The notes under the pieces were generated by a model. That model ran no database searches, was not told the DNA's origin, and saw only the letters and a list, made by a program, of their open reading frames with translations. The position numbers were made by a program, and so were the translations under genes. From JAAZIN01 sp964464625 (GTDB lineage: Bacteria > Bacillota > Dethiobacteria > DTU022), in contig CAYXKD010000008.1 in the NCBI GenBank assembly GCA_964464625.1, positions 1-60,389 of the forward strand: a DNA stretch of 60,389 nt, given 5' to 3'. How positions within the stretch are numbered: the stretch's first letter is position 1; every line of letters begins with the position of its first letter. This document shows, one piece after another, positions 43,025-52,090 of this stretch.

Positions 43025-43941
43025 ACACCGATCAGGCCGAAAAACTAAGGGCCGCTGTCAGGAAGGATTATATGGCGGCAAACAAAGTGGAACGGCAGCA
43101 ACATAGCCGGGTTATTGCGGTGACCAGTGGAAAGGGAGGCGTAGGCAAGACCAACCTGGTTTTAAACCTGGCGCTTAAACTGGCTCAGATGAATTGCCGG
43201 GTGGTGGTTATTGATGCTGATCTGGGACTGGCCAATGTGGATATATTGCTCAACATTTTACCTGAGCACACTCTGGAAGATGTCATCTCGGGCAAAAAAG
43301 AGATACTGGAGATTTTACTAGAGGGTCCACAAGGTATAAAAATAGTGCCCGGGGGTTCCGGTTTATTTGATCTGGCCAATCTGGATCTGGTCCGGCGCAA
43401 CAGGCTGCTTGATAAATTGCGGGTTTTGGAAAGATACGGTGAGATTATCCTGCTGGATACTTCAGCGGGTATTTCAAAGAATGTAACCGATTTTATCAGG
43501 ATAGCCGATGAATTTATTATGGTAACCACCCCAGAGCCGACTGCACTGACTGATGGGTATGGCATGCTGAAGATTATTGCCGGTCATAACCTGCACCGGA
43601 GCGGCTATGTGGTTGTCAATTATACAAAAGAGATGCTTGAGGGGGAGCGGACTTTTAAGCGATTGCAAAGTATGGTACAGAAATTTCTGCCCGGATTTGA
43701 GATACGCTATTTGGGCGGTATCGGTTACGATCGGGCCGTAGCTATGGCCGTTCAGGATTTCTCTCCATTTTTGCTAAAGTATCCTGAAAGTGCGGCTGCA
43801 GCTTCTATACACAATATTGCCTGGCGTCTTCTCTCCAACGAGGGATTTCAGCCCACGCCGCAGGGAAAATTGAGTTTTATTGAACGCTTAAAAGGGTTGT
43901 TTATAAATAGAGATTACTACCGGAATTCCGGTTCGGCCTAG
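43021..43941 (+). CDS. flhG: MinD-like flagellar number regulator FlhG (YlxH)
   Basis: The protein has 306 residues from the ATG at 43021, behind GGGGGGAAG; upstream in-frame TTG codons lie inside flhF. It begins with the DQAEKLR motif that activates FlhF. The deviant Walker A SGKGGVGKTN (about 37) and DADLGLANVD follow, and a C-terminal amphipathic helix (LSFIERLKGLFINR) probably serves for membrane binding. It limits flagellar number with FlhF. Confidence 0.93.
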   Translation: MNTDQAEKLRAAVRKDYMAANKVERQQHSRVIAVTSGKGGVGKTNLVLNLALKLAQMNCRVVVIDADLGLANVDILLNILPEHTLEDVISGKKEILEILLEGPQGIKIVPGGSGLFDLANLDLVRRNRLLDKLRVLERYGEIILLDTSAGISKNVTDFIRIADEFIMVTTPEPTALTDGYGMLKIIAGHNLHRSGYVVVNYTKEMLEGERTFKRLQSMVQKFLPGFEIRYLGGIGYDRAVAMAVQDFSPFLLKYPESAAAASIHNIAWRLLSNEGFQPTPQGKLSFIERLKGLFINRDYYRNSGSA

Positions 43942-43977
43942 GAAAATAAGAAGATCTGGAGAAGGGACAAATGATTT

Positions 43978-44727
43978 ATGCCGGAAATCAGGGGACAGCG
44001 GAGCTATTTTAATATAACAGATCCCGGGGATAAAGAGGCGCTGGTACTGGAATATCTCCCCGTGATCAAAAAGATCGCAGGGAAGCTAAGCATTGCATTG
44101 CCAGCGGCACTTGACCAAAGCGACCTGGTGGGAAGTGGGATTATCGGGTTGCTCGAGGCCTGTGAGAGGTTTGACCCTTCGAGAAGGGTGCCTTTTTCAT
44201 CATATGTATCAGTGAGAATCCGCGGAGCGATGATTGATGAAATCAGGAAAGTCAGCCTGGCGCCTCGCTCTCTCTTTCCCCGCCTGCGCCAGATTCAAGA
44301 AACAGCCGACTCTCTTGGCTCCAGCCTGGGACGGGAGCCGGATAGTTCTGAAATCGCTGCAGTGCTGGGCTGGCATCATAAAGAGATCGACAAGGTTTGG
44401 TCATATTATAATTTGCTCACCGTTTTGTCCCTTGAAAAATTGTTGTTCGACCAAGGGGGCGGAGAGGGGATAACACTGGAGGACCTTTTAGCCTCCCCAG
44501 GAGAGACTCCGGAGTCGGCCTTGATTAAAAAGGAGAAGGAGAGCGCACTGGAGGCTGCCCTGGAAGAATTGTCTTATCGTGAAAAGTTGTTGCTCTCACT
44601 TTACTATTTCGAGGATCTGACCCAGAAAGAAATTGCCGGAATAATGAAAATATCCATAGCCAGGGTTTCGCAGCTCCACGCCCGGGCGATACAGCGGTTG
44701 CAGGGGATTCTGGCTGAAGGAAACTGA
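43978..44727 (+). CDS. sigD: flagellar sigma factor sigma-28 (FliA/SigD/WhiG family)
   Basis: The 249-residue protein has region 2 (SGIIGLLEACERFDPSRRVP, then FSSYVSVRIRGAMIDEIRK), region 3 around DSLGSSLGREPDSSEIAAVL and region 4 ending TQKEIAGIMKISIARVSQLH. It directs RNA polymerase to the TAAA-N14-GCCGATA sites found at 16675, 20697 and 45908. FlgM is its inhibitor. It lies behind flhG as in Bacillus-type operons. Confidence 0.95.
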   Translation: MPEIRGQRSYFNITDPGDKEALVLEYLPVIKKIAGKLSIALPAALDQSDLVGSGIIGLLEACERFDPSRRVPFSSYVSVRIRGAMIDEIRKVSLAPRSLFPRLRQIQETADSLGSSLGREPDSSEIAAVLGWHHKEIDKVWSYYNLLTVLSLEKLLFDQGGGEGITLEDLLASPGETPESALIKKEKESALEAALEELSYREKLLLSLYYFEDLTQKEIAGIMKISIARVSQLHARAIQRLQGILAEGN

Positions 44728-44741
44728 GGAGGTAAGTAGGG

Positions 44742-45125
44742 ATGGCTTATTTTTCTGCCGGGGTTTTGCTGGGACTGGTTGCAAGTTACTTTTTGTTTTA
44801 CCGGCTTCGGTCCGGCAGGGGGTTTTCACAGCTGCTTCAGAAAGAGATTAATCTTAATGGTTATCTTCTTCAGATTGAACAGGCGGGACAGCGTATGGAT
44901 CATCTGGAAGAGCGCTGTTGCCGCCTGGAAAGAAAATTGTCGGGTACTGCCAGGGCGGAGAATTTCAGCAAGTCAGATTTTTCCGGGAGAATTGGGCCAG
45001 GCCGAAAACCGGAACAGGTGCTTGAACTATGGGAGGGGGGGTGGGAGCTCAGCGATATAGTCCGCCGGACAGGTTTGAGCAGAGGAGAAATCGAGCTGAT
45101 TGTATCGCTTCAGGAACGTCATTAA
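44742..45125 (+). CDS. SwrB-like DUF6115 protein
   Basis: The 127-residue protein has an N-terminal transmembrane helix (about 3-21), a coiled coil (about 38-66) and a short C-terminal helix-turn-helix-like domain (EQVLELWEGGWELSDIVRRT, GLSRGEIELIV). This layout and the place right after the sigma-28 gene match SwrB/YlxL-type proteins that promote export-gate assembly in Bacillus. Confidence 0.7.
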   Translation: MAYFSAGVLLGLVASYFLFYRLRSGRGFSQLLQKEINLNGYLLQIEQAGQRMDHLEERCCRLERKLSGTARAENFSKSDFSGRIGPGRKPEQVLELWEGGWELSDIVRRTGLSRGEIELIVSLQERH

Positions 45126-45150
45126 ACAACTATCGGCTGGAGGTGTTTTT

Positions 45151-45915
45151 ATGCGTGGATTATATATAGCTGAAGCGGCGATGCTTACACAGCAAGCAAG
45201 ATTGAACATAATTAGCAACAATTTATCCAATCAGGGAAGTCCCGGGTTTAAAAGGGATGGGCTTGCCCAGGCTAGTTTTGGAGAGCAGCTGCTTTACTGC
45301 CAGGAACCGGTTCAGCCGGTGAAGCATTCGGGGATTGTTGCCCGGCCGGTGGGGAGTATGGCTCACAGCGTGGCGGTGGGCGCAATACAGACTGAATTCA
45401 CACCGGGGGCGATCGAGGAGACGGGAAGGGATCTGGACTTTGCTTTGGCGGAAGGCTATTTTACTGTGCAGGGTGAAAATGGATTTCTTTTCACCCGAAA
45501 CGGCCGTTTTTTCATGGATAGCGGCGCTTATCTGGTGACTGCGGAAGGCCTGCCGGTGCTTGGCGAAGGAGGAATGATCCCCCTTGGCGGTTCGGAATTT
45601 ACCGTCGACGAAGAGGGGCAAATCTATCGCCAGGGACATCTGCAGGATCGGCTGCGAATCACTTTTTTTTCTCCCCAGGCCCAGCTTGAAAAAGTTGGAG
45701 ATAATTACTTTCGTCTTTTAAACGAGCAGGTGTTACTTGAGAACGATGTTCCAAGGCTTTACTGGCGCTGCCTGGAAAGCAGCAATGTGGAGCTCACCGC
45801 CGAAATGGTGGCCATGCTCCAGGTAAGACGCGCTTTTGAGACTTCGCAAAAAATGCTTTCCAGCTATGACCAGCTGCTCAGCCGTGCAGCAAATGAGCTG
45901 GGTTCCTTAAATTAA
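45151..45915 (+). CDS. flgF: flagellar rod/hook-basal body protein (FlgF/FlhO-like)
   Basis: The protein has 254 residues from the ATG at 45151 (GGAGGTG upstream; an earlier ATG lies inside the previous gene). It has the rod motif LNIISNNLSNQGSPGFKRDG, the FlgF/G-type middle FTRNGRFFMDSGAYLVTAEG and the C-terminal helix SSNVELTAEMVAMLQVRRAF. It is a rod or distal basal-body subunit; the equivalent Bacillus gene is flhO. Confidence 0.88.
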   Translation: MRGLYIAEAAMLTQQARLNIISNNLSNQGSPGFKRDGLAQASFGEQLLYCQEPVQPVKHSGIVARPVGSMAHSVAVGAIQTEFTPGAIEETGRDLDFALAEGYFTVQGENGFLFTRNGRFFMDSGAYLVTAEGLPVLGEGGMIPLGGSEFTVDEEGQIYRQGHLQDRLRITFFSPQAQLEKVGDNYFRLLNEQVLLENDVPRLYWRCLESSNVELTAEMVAMLQVRRAFETSQKMLSSYDQLLSRAANELGSLN

Positions 45916-45933
45916 TGGGGATTATGCCGATAG
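45908..45933 (+). promoter_or_regulatory. internal sigma-28 promoter before flgG-like/fliM/che genes
   Basis: TAAA (45908-45911, overlapping the stop region of the flgF-like gene), 14-base spacer, GCCGATAG (45926-45933), 20 bases before the next start codon. It has the same spacer and almost the same -10 as the flaG promoter. It would give the switch and chemotaxis genes their own late promoter. Confidence 0.7.
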
Positions 45934-45952
45934 AAAAAGGGAGGTCTATATA

Positions 45953-46729
45953 ATGCTTCGCTCTATATATAACAGCCGGTCGGGCATTGCTATCTACGAG
46001 CGCTCCCTGGCGCGGACAGCCCATAACCTGGCCAATGTGAATACGATAGCTTATAAAAGATCGGAGGTTCTTCCAGGCGATACCTCCTATCATTCTCTGC
46101 AGGATCGGCGCTTCTCTCATACTTCTGAGACGAGGCTGCCCATCGGCCAGGGAGTTCATCTCCAGGCGGCAACCCCTTTTATGGGACAGGGTGTGCTTAT
46201 TGAAACGGGACGTCCTCTTGATCTCGCTATCAGCGGCGAGGGTTACTTCAGGATCATAAGTGCTGTTGATGGTACCACCTACTATACCCGGAATGGCCAT
46301 TTTCAACTTGATGGCACCGGAAGTGTGGTGACTGCTACCGGTGATTACCTTGATGTGCCCTTCAAGCTTACAGCAGAAACAGGCCTTCTCTCCATCACCC
46401 CCGAGGGGGTCGTGGTAAATAATCTCTCCGGAGGAAAGGTGGAGGAGCTGGGGCAGATCAAACTTTATCGTATTACCAATCCCATCGGGCTAAGCGGGGA
46501 TGGAGACGGCCGCTACCTGGAGTCAGCCTTGTCGGGAGAAGCGGAAGAAGGCCTGCCCGGCGCCGCCGGTTTTGGCAGCATTCGACAGCACTACCTGGAG
46601 CAGTCGAACACCGATACAGCCCTTGAAATGGTACAGCTGCTGCTGGCTCAGCGGGCTTTACAGGCCAATGTTCGCTGTCTCATTACCGCCGATGAGCTGC
46701 AGGCGTTAATACTGCAGGTTAAGACATAA
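45953..46729 (+). CDS. flgG: flagellar rod/hook-basal body protein (FlgG/FlhP-like)
   Basis: The 258-residue protein has an N-terminal rod motif, RTAHNLANVNTIAYKRSEVL. FTRNG-like YYTRNGHFQLDGTGSVVTAT follows in the middle, and the C-terminal helix is SNTDTALEMVQLLLAQRALQ. It is the paralogue of the preceding gene and equals Bacillus flhP. GGGAGG lies upstream. Confidence 0.88.
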   Translation: MLRSIYNSRSGIAIYERSLARTAHNLANVNTIAYKRSEVLPGDTSYHSLQDRRFSHTSETRLPIGQGVHLQAATPFMGQGVLIETGRPLDLAISGEGYFRIISAVDGTTYYTRNGHFQLDGTGSVVTATGDYLDVPFKLTAETGLLSITPEGVVVNNLSGGKVEELGQIKLYRITNPIGLSGDGDGRYLESALSGEAEEGLPGAAGFGSIRQHYLEQSNTDTALEMVQLLLAQRALQANVRCLITADELQALILQVKT

Positions 46730-46745
46730 ACAGGGGGAAATTGAT

Positions 46746-47735
46746 TTGTCCAGGGATACCTTAACTCAAAATGAAATTGATTCATTGATCTCAGCTCTCT
46801 CTTCGGGAGAGATCAAAGAGAAAGAACAGCCTGTTAAAGAAGGATATCAGCCCTTTGATTTCAGGCGTCCGACGAAGTTCACCAAAGAGCAGCTGAAAAC
46901 GATGCATATCATGCATGATAATTATTCACGTATAACAGGTAACTTTTTGACCGCTTTTTTAAGGGTGCCCGTTAAGCTGGAGGTCGTCTCAGTGGGGCAG
47001 GTCACCTATGAAGAGTTCATCTATTCTTTGCCTATTCCTACTCTGATGACCATATTCAATATGTCCTCAGACCTGGGGATCTCCATGCTGGAGACTAACC
47101 TTAATTTTGTTTTTACCGTCATAGATCTGCTTTTCGGAGGCGAGGGCAGTCCTCCAGGAAAAATCAGGGAGCTTACCGAAATTGAGATCTCGGTGATGAG
47201 GCGGATTCTGGAGCGCATGTTGAACAATCTGGGCTACGTCTGGAAAGGGATCGCTGCTCTTTCACCGCAAATTGAAAGCATTGATACCAATCCCCAGTTT
47301 AATCAGGTTATCTCATCTAGCGAAACAATAGCGTTAATCACGATATCTGTGGAAATTAATCAAGTCCACGGTTTACTCAACCTCTGCTTTCCCTACATAA
47401 CGCTTGATAGAATTCTGCCAAACCTCACCGCCCAGCACTGGTTTAACCAGTTTCAACAAGCCCCGGATAGTGCTAAAACAAGTGATGTCGAAGAAAGCCT
47501 TCGGGCTGCTCCTGTGGAGGTGGCGGTGGTTCTGGGACGAACGGCTATCACACTGGATGACTTTTTTAATCTTCAAGAAGGGGATGTTCTCATGCTGAGC
47601 CGTCTTAGCGGGGAACCCTTTGAGGTTTTGGTAGAGGACAACCCGGTATTTTTAGCTCAGCCCGGTCTGAGCGGTAAACAGCTGGCTGTACAGTTTAATG
47701 ATTGGATTAGCAAAGCAGGTAATGAAAATGGATAA
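46746..47735 (+). CDS. fliM: motor switch protein FliM
   Basis: The 329-residue product has a TTG start. The N-terminal CheY-P docking motif LTQNEIDSL is at residues 6-14. The middle CheC-like domain without phosphatase residues is about 40-220. The C-terminal SpoA domain is about 255-320 (LGRTAITLDDFFNLQEGDVL). It forms the C-ring and reverses the motor when CheY-P binds. Confidence 0.96.
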   Translation: MSRDTLTQNEIDSLISALSSGEIKEKEQPVKEGYQPFDFRRPTKFTKEQLKTMHIMHDNYSRITGNFLTAFLRVPVKLEVVSVGQVTYEEFIYSLPIPTLMTIFNMSSDLGISMLETNLNFVFTVIDLLFGGEGSPPGKIRELTEIEISVMRRILERMLNNLGYVWKGIAALSPQIESIDTNPQFNQVISSSETIALITISVEINQVHGLLNLCFPYITLDRILPNLTAQHWFNQFQQAPDSAKTSDVEESLRAAPVEVAVVLGRTAITLDDFFNLQEGDVLMLSRLSGEPFEVLVEDNPVFLAQPGLSGKQLAVQFNDWISKAGNENG

Positions 47736-48081
47736 CAACATTTTGTCGAGACAAGAGCTTGAGGCATTGTTAAAGCCGGATACTGCCGGGAGGGATAAGA
47801 ACTATCAGGATTTAAAGCTTCAGGTGGTCCTGGATTTCCCCCTGGAGATAGCGGTTCGCCTGGGCAGTACTACACGCACCGTAGGAGAGCTTACCAAACT
47901 GGTTGCAGGGGCGGTGATCGAGCTTGATCGGGAGATTGATCAACCGGCAGATTTGATTGTTAACGGCCAGGTGGTGGCCAAAGGGGAGATAGTTGTTATC
48001 GAAGAAAATTTTGGGGTAAAGATTACCTCCATAATTAAGCCTGTCGAAAGAATTGAGCAACTCAGGCAGGGGGGACCATAA
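47728..48081 (+). CDS. fliN: short FliN protein with CheY-docking-like N-terminus
   Basis: The product has 117 residues from the ATG at 47728, overlapping the fliM end by 8 bases. Residues 6-15 (LSRQELEALL) resemble the LSQ.EIDALL docking motif of FliM and FliY. A SpoA domain follows (about 30-105) with VRLGSTTRTVGELTKLVAG and KGEIVVIEENFGVKI. It is probably the main FliN of the C-ring. It overlaps fliY by one base. Confidence 0.9.
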   Translation: MDNNILSRQELEALLKPDTAGRDKNYQDLKLQVVLDFPLEIAVRLGSTTRTVGELTKLVAGAVIELDREIDQPADLIVNGQVVAKGEIVVIEENFGVKITSIIKPVERIEQLRQGGP

Positions 48082-49085
48082 TGGATGCGCTTGACCATAT
48101 GGAAAAAGAAACCATCGCCGAGGTTGGGAATATATCTCTGGGGGCGGCCGCCAGTGCCCTATCTACAATAATTGACCGCCGCGTTGATATAACTACGCCC
48201 CAGCTGGAGGTATGTCTGGCAAGCCAGGTCGAGAAAAGCTATCCGCTGCCCTGTTTGCTGGCAGAGGTCAAATATCTTTCCGGTCTCCAGGGGAATAACG
48301 TTTTGCTTATCAAGCAGGAAGATGCGGTGGTCATCGCCGGGCTGATGATGGGAGTACCGCCGGGGCAGCTTGTTTTGGGAGAAATGGAGCTCAGTGCCAT
48401 CCAGGAGGCGATGAACCAGATGATGGGTTACATGGCCACGGCAATGTCGGAGATGTTCGGAATGGTACTTGAAATCAGCCCCCCTGTGCTGACAGTCTGC
48501 GACCTGTCTGAAGATAGTCTGGTAAGTTTTGACGATAATTCTACGGTGGTTCAGATTACCTTTTCGATCCGGGTGGATGATGTTATTGACAGCAAACTTA
48601 TCCAGGTGATCCCCCTGGACTTTGCAAAAAAGATGGCGGGGTTTCTTTTATCCGGCGGGGAGATAGCCATGGAAGAAAGCCCTTCTAAAACACCTGTCCC
48701 GGAAGAGGATGCACTTTTGCAGCAGGCGGCGCCTTCCGGGGAAGAGGCTGAGAGGAGCTATCCCCCAATTCTCCATGAGGCGGAAACAGTACCCGCCTAT
48801 TCGGAATCGGATAATGACAGCTGGCGCAAACTGGAACTGGTGCGGGAAATCCCTCTTGAAGTCACTGTGATACTGGGAAAAAGAAGGCTGCCTCTTGGAG
48901 AACTGTTTCTCCTGAACCGGGGTAGCATCCTTGCGCTGGATCAGCCCGCCGGCAATCCCGTAGAGATTCTCATCAATAAGAAAAGGGTGGCCAGGGGTGA
49001 AGTTGTTTTAATAGATGAACAGTTTGGGGTCAGGATCACTGAATATCTTTCCGGTTTCAAGTTGCCATCTATAGTAGATGATTAA
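48081..49085 (+). CDS. fliY: motor switch phosphatase FliY
   Basis: The 334-residue protein has an N-terminal CheC-type domain with two intact E-x2-N-x22-P phosphatase sites. The first begins EVGNISLGAAASAL. The second is S-x3-E-x2-N in SAIQEAMNQMMGYMATAM. A charged, low-complexity linker follows (about 205-245), then a C-terminal SpoA/FliN domain (about 250-330). It dephosphorylates CheY-P at the switch. Unlike Bacillus FliY it lacks an N-terminal CheY-docking motif. Confidence 0.93.
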   Translation: MDALDHMEKETIAEVGNISLGAAASALSTIIDRRVDITTPQLEVCLASQVEKSYPLPCLLAEVKYLSGLQGNNVLLIKQEDAVVIAGLMMGVPPGQLVLGEMELSAIQEAMNQMMGYMATAMSEMFGMVLEISPPVLTVCDLSEDSLVSFDDNSTVVQITFSIRVDDVIDSKLIQVIPLDFAKKMAGFLLSGGEIAMEESPSKTPVPEEDALLQQAAPSGEEAERSYPPILHEAETVPAYSESDNDSWRKLELVREIPLEVTVILGKRRLPLGELFLLNRGSILALDQPAGNPVEILINKKRVARGEVVLIDEQFGVRITEYLSGFKLPSIVDD

Positions 49086-49139
49086 CATGTTGTCCAGTTT
49101 TTTTGTCAGGTTAATCTTGGGTGAAGAGGTGGATTATAG

Positions 49140-51107
49140 ATGAACCCATTGGAATATGTTGATCTTTTTCAATGTGAAGCCAACGAATATCTGGAGGTTT
49201 TAAACAGGTGTGCTCTCCAACTGGAAAAAGAACCTCATCATAGAGAAAGCTTGCAAGAAGCCTTTCGGGCAATTCACAGTTTGAAAGGGATGGCCGGGAC
49301 CATGGGCTACCAGCAAGTGATGGAGATATCTCATTGCCTGGAAAACCTTCTAGATGATATCAAATCTGAAACAATAAAAGCCGATCCGGAAACTATGGAT
49401 ATTCTATTTGAGGCTGTTGATCTGCTCCAGATAGTACTGGCCAATCCGGAGGAGGAGTTCGAAAAAACCGATGAGGTTCTGGAAAAAATTAGCTCTGTCC
49501 AGCCCTCACTGCAGGCACTGGAGAGCACAACTGTAGACTCATTTTATCGGTTGGATATTAAGCTGGATGAAGGTGAAAAAGAGGCGGTCAGGACAGCCCA
49601 GGAAAACAAAAAAAGCCTGCATGTGGTGGCGGTAACCCTGGTCAAAGATGCCCCTCTTAAGTCGGTGCGGGCTTATATGCTTCTGCAGAAGTTCGCTGCA
49701 TACAGCGAGATCGTTGCTACAGTTCCGGGCCTTCAGGAGCTGGAAAATGAGGAATTCGATCAATGCTTTAAAGCTGTTCTGGCAGCGGCTCAACCGCTTG
49801 ATGAAAAGATCATCGGAGAACTGACCGAGGTTATCGATGTGGAGAAAGTAGAATTGCTGCCATGGGACAATTGTCTTCTCGAATCCGGCCCGCAGCCCTT
49901 TCTGGCAGATCAGGATAAAGGGACTTTGGTGAACCTGCATCAAGAGATCACCGAGAAAATGGTACGGGTTGAAACAGCCAAGCTGGATGAGCTTGTAAAT
50001 CTTGCGGGTGAAATGGTAGTGGCAAGGACCAGGATTCTGCAGCTGGGCAAGGGTTATTCTGAAGAGCTGGACAACCTGTTGGATCAGCTTAAAAGCTCCA
50101 TTACCAGCTTGCAGGAGACGGTTATGAAGGTGCGCATGGTACCTGTTAAACAGGTCTTCGATCGTTTTCCCAGGATGGTTAGGGATATCAGCCGTTCCCG
50201 GGGCAAAAAGATTCGCCTTTCCATCAGGGGGGAGCAGACCGAGCTTGATCGCACTATTGTCAACCGGTTGTCCGATCCGTTGGTACACCTGCTGCGCAAT
50301 GCTATTGATCACGGCATTGAACCGGCGGAAGAGAGAGAAGCCTGCGGTAAAAGTCCTGAGGGATCAATTATGTTGCAGGCTTACCACGAAGGGCATCATG
50401 TTGTCATCCTGGTAGAAGACGATGGGACTGGGATCGATCCTGAGGCGATCAGGCGGGGCGCTCTGGAAAAAGGTATCATCCGACGTGAAGAAGCTGCTCT
50501 TATGTCCGAGCAGGAGTTGCTTGATCTGATTTTTAAGAGCGGCTTCAGCACTTCTGCAAAGGTTACCGACATCTCCGGGCGTGGAGTAGGCATGGATGTG
50601 GTCAAATCCAGTGTTGAAGCGCTCCACGGTACTGTCCAGATAAAAAGTGTTCTCTCCCGGATGACCAGATTTACATTACGTTTGCCTTTGACTCTTTCTA
50701 TTATAAACTCCTTGCTGGTAAAGTCAGCCGGTCAGATCCTGGCTATCCCCATTGAAGCCATTCAGGAAAATATATTTCTTGATGCTGCCGGTATCAAAAC
50801 AATCCGGGGCTCCAGGGTGATTAATCTCAGGGGTGAGGTGATCCCCTTGAATCATCTGGGTGGGATGCTTGGATTTAAAGAGGATAGAACAGAGCTACCC
50901 GGCTATCCTGTAGTAATTGTCGAAGCCGGCGGCGAGAAGGCGGGGTTAATAGTTGAGCAGTTAATTGGACAGCAGGAAATCATGATCAAGCCTTTGAGCG
51001 ATTCGTTGAAAAGTCTTTCCGGAATTGCCGGGGCTGCGATTCTGGGAGACGGCAGCATCTCCCTGATCGTAGATGTTTCGGGTTTATTGTCCTCAGGAGG
51101 TGAATAA
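49140..51107 (+). CDS. cheA: chemotaxis histidine kinase CheA
   Basis: The 655-residue protein has the Hpt domain with phosphorylation site H46 in AIHSLKGMAG, a P2-type CheY/CheB-binding domain (about 150-250), and a dimerisation helix (VETAKLDELVNLAGEMVVAR). Kinase boxes include HLLRNAIDHGIE, DDGTGID and GRGVGMDVV. The C-terminal CheW-like domain is about 510-650. It phosphorylates CheY in response to receptors. Confidence 0.96.
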   Translation: MNPLEYVDLFQCEANEYLEVLNRCALQLEKEPHHRESLQEAFRAIHSLKGMAGTMGYQQVMEISHCLENLLDDIKSETIKADPETMDILFEAVDLLQIVLANPEEEFEKTDEVLEKISSVQPSLQALESTTVDSFYRLDIKLDEGEKEAVRTAQENKKSLHVVAVTLVKDAPLKSVRAYMLLQKFAAYSEIVATVPGLQELENEEFDQCFKAVLAAAQPLDEKIIGELTEVIDVEKVELLPWDNCLLESGPQPFLADQDKGTLVNLHQEITEKMVRVETAKLDELVNLAGEMVVARTRILQLGKGYSEELDNLLDQLKSSITSLQETVMKVRMVPVKQVFDRFPRMVRDISRSRGKKIRLSIRGEQTELDRTIVNRLSDPLVHLLRNAIDHGIEPAEEREACGKSPEGSIMLQAYHEGHHVVILVEDDGTGIDPEAIRRGALEKGIIRREEAALMSEQELLDLIFKSGFSTSAKVTDISGRGVGMDVVKSSVEALHGTVQIKSVLSRMTRFTLRLPLTLSIINSLLVKSAGQILAIPIEAIQENIFLDAAGIKTIRGSRVINLRGEVIPLNHLGGMLGFKEDRTELPGYPVVIVEAGGEKAGLIVEQLIGQQEIMIKPLSDSLKSLSGIAGAAILGDGSISLIVDVSGLLSSGGE

Positions 51108-51110
51108 AAG

Positions 51111-51473
51111 TTGGAGAGAACAGTGTTGATTGTTGATGATACTGCCTTTATGAGAATGACACTGAAAAATATTATGACAAACAACGGCTATACTGTCGTA
51201 GGCGAGGGTGAGGACGGCCTCCAGGCAGTGGAGTTATATAAAAAACTGCATCCCTCCCTGGTGACCATGGATATAACCATGCCGAACATGGATGGAATCG
51301 ATGCTATCAAGGAGATTATGAAACATGATACAGGGGCGGTGATTATTGTAGTCAGCGCCATGGGCCAGAAAGCTTTGGTTATTGATGCCTTGAATGCCGG
51401 GGCTAAAGATTTTGTAGTTAAACCTTTTCAACCGGATCGCATTGCCGAGGCACTGCAAAAAATAAACAATTAG
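51111..51473 (+). CDS. cheY: chemotaxis response regulator CheY
   Basis: The 120-residue single receiver domain has a TTG start. The acid pair is D9-D10, the phosphorylated Asp is D54 in VTMDITMPNMDG, and the Ser/Thr and Lys are in VVSAMGQ and FVVKPFQ. It carries the signal to FliM and perhaps to the short FliN. It starts 3 bases after cheA. Confidence 0.95.
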   Translation: MERTVLIVDDTAFMRMTLKNIMTNNGYTVVGEGEDGLQAVELYKKLHPSLVTMDITMPNMDGIDAIKEIMKHDTGAVIIVVSAMGQKALVIDALNAGAKDFVVKPFQPDRIAEALQKINN

Positions 51474-51490
51474 TCGGGGTGGATGGCATC

Positions 51491-52090
51491 ATGGAATTAA
51501 AAGAATACCACAGGGACTTACTGGCCGAACTTGCAAATATCGGGGCGGGGAATGCGGCTACTGCCCTGTCAAAAATGCTGCAGGATCTGACTGTTACCTT
51601 GATGGTGCCTGAGGTGAAAGTTGCTCCTCTTCAGGATGTTCCCGAATCATTAGGTGATCCCGAGCAGGAGATTGCTGCTGTTTTGCTTGAAGCGGATAGC
51701 GATGAGATCTCATTAACAGTGGTTCTGGCCTTAACGGGACAGTCTATTTCCTTACTTTTTGATAAGCTGCTTCCCCGGGGATATGAACCTTTTGGTGAAA
51801 TAGGCCGTTCTTTGCTTATGGAGCTGGGCAACATCCTTGTTAGTTCATATTTGGGAGCGCTCTCCACAATGACCGGATTCGTATTAAAGGTAACTCCGCC
51901 CAGTTTGGGTCTTGACATGGCCGGTGCTCTTCTGGGATCGGTGATTGCTGACAAGATGATGCTGGAAGACAGTTTTATTCTAATCAAGACCACCATGCGC
52001 GTACATAACGAAGATATAGAAGGAAATCTTCTGCTGCTGCCTGAAACAGGGTCCTTGGAAAAAATATACCGGCAGATGGGAGTTTATTGA
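51491..52090 (+). CDS. cheC: CheY-P phosphatase CheC
   Basis: The protein has 199 residues from the ATG at 51491 (MELKEYHRDLLAELANIGAG, the usual start; a GTG 12 bases upstream is possible). Both active sites are visible: ELANIGAGNAATALSKML, and S-x3-E-x2-N in SLLMELGN with Pro 22 residues later. It works with CheD in the CheC-CheD adaptation loop. Confidence 0.93.
   Translation: MELKEYHRDLLAELANIGAGNAATALSKMLQDLTVTLMVPEVKVAPLQDVPESLGDPEQEIAAVLLEADSDEISLTVVLALTGQSISLLFDKLLPRGYEPFGEIGRSLLMELGNILVSSYLGALSTMTGFVLKVTPPSLGLDMAGALLGSVIADKMMLEDSFILIKTTMRVHNEDIEGNLLLLPETGSLEKIYRQMGVY

Noticed and set aside
49539..50312. 257-codon minus-strand frame opposite cheA
   Set aside because: Shadow of a well-conserved gene; no ribosome binding site or family features.
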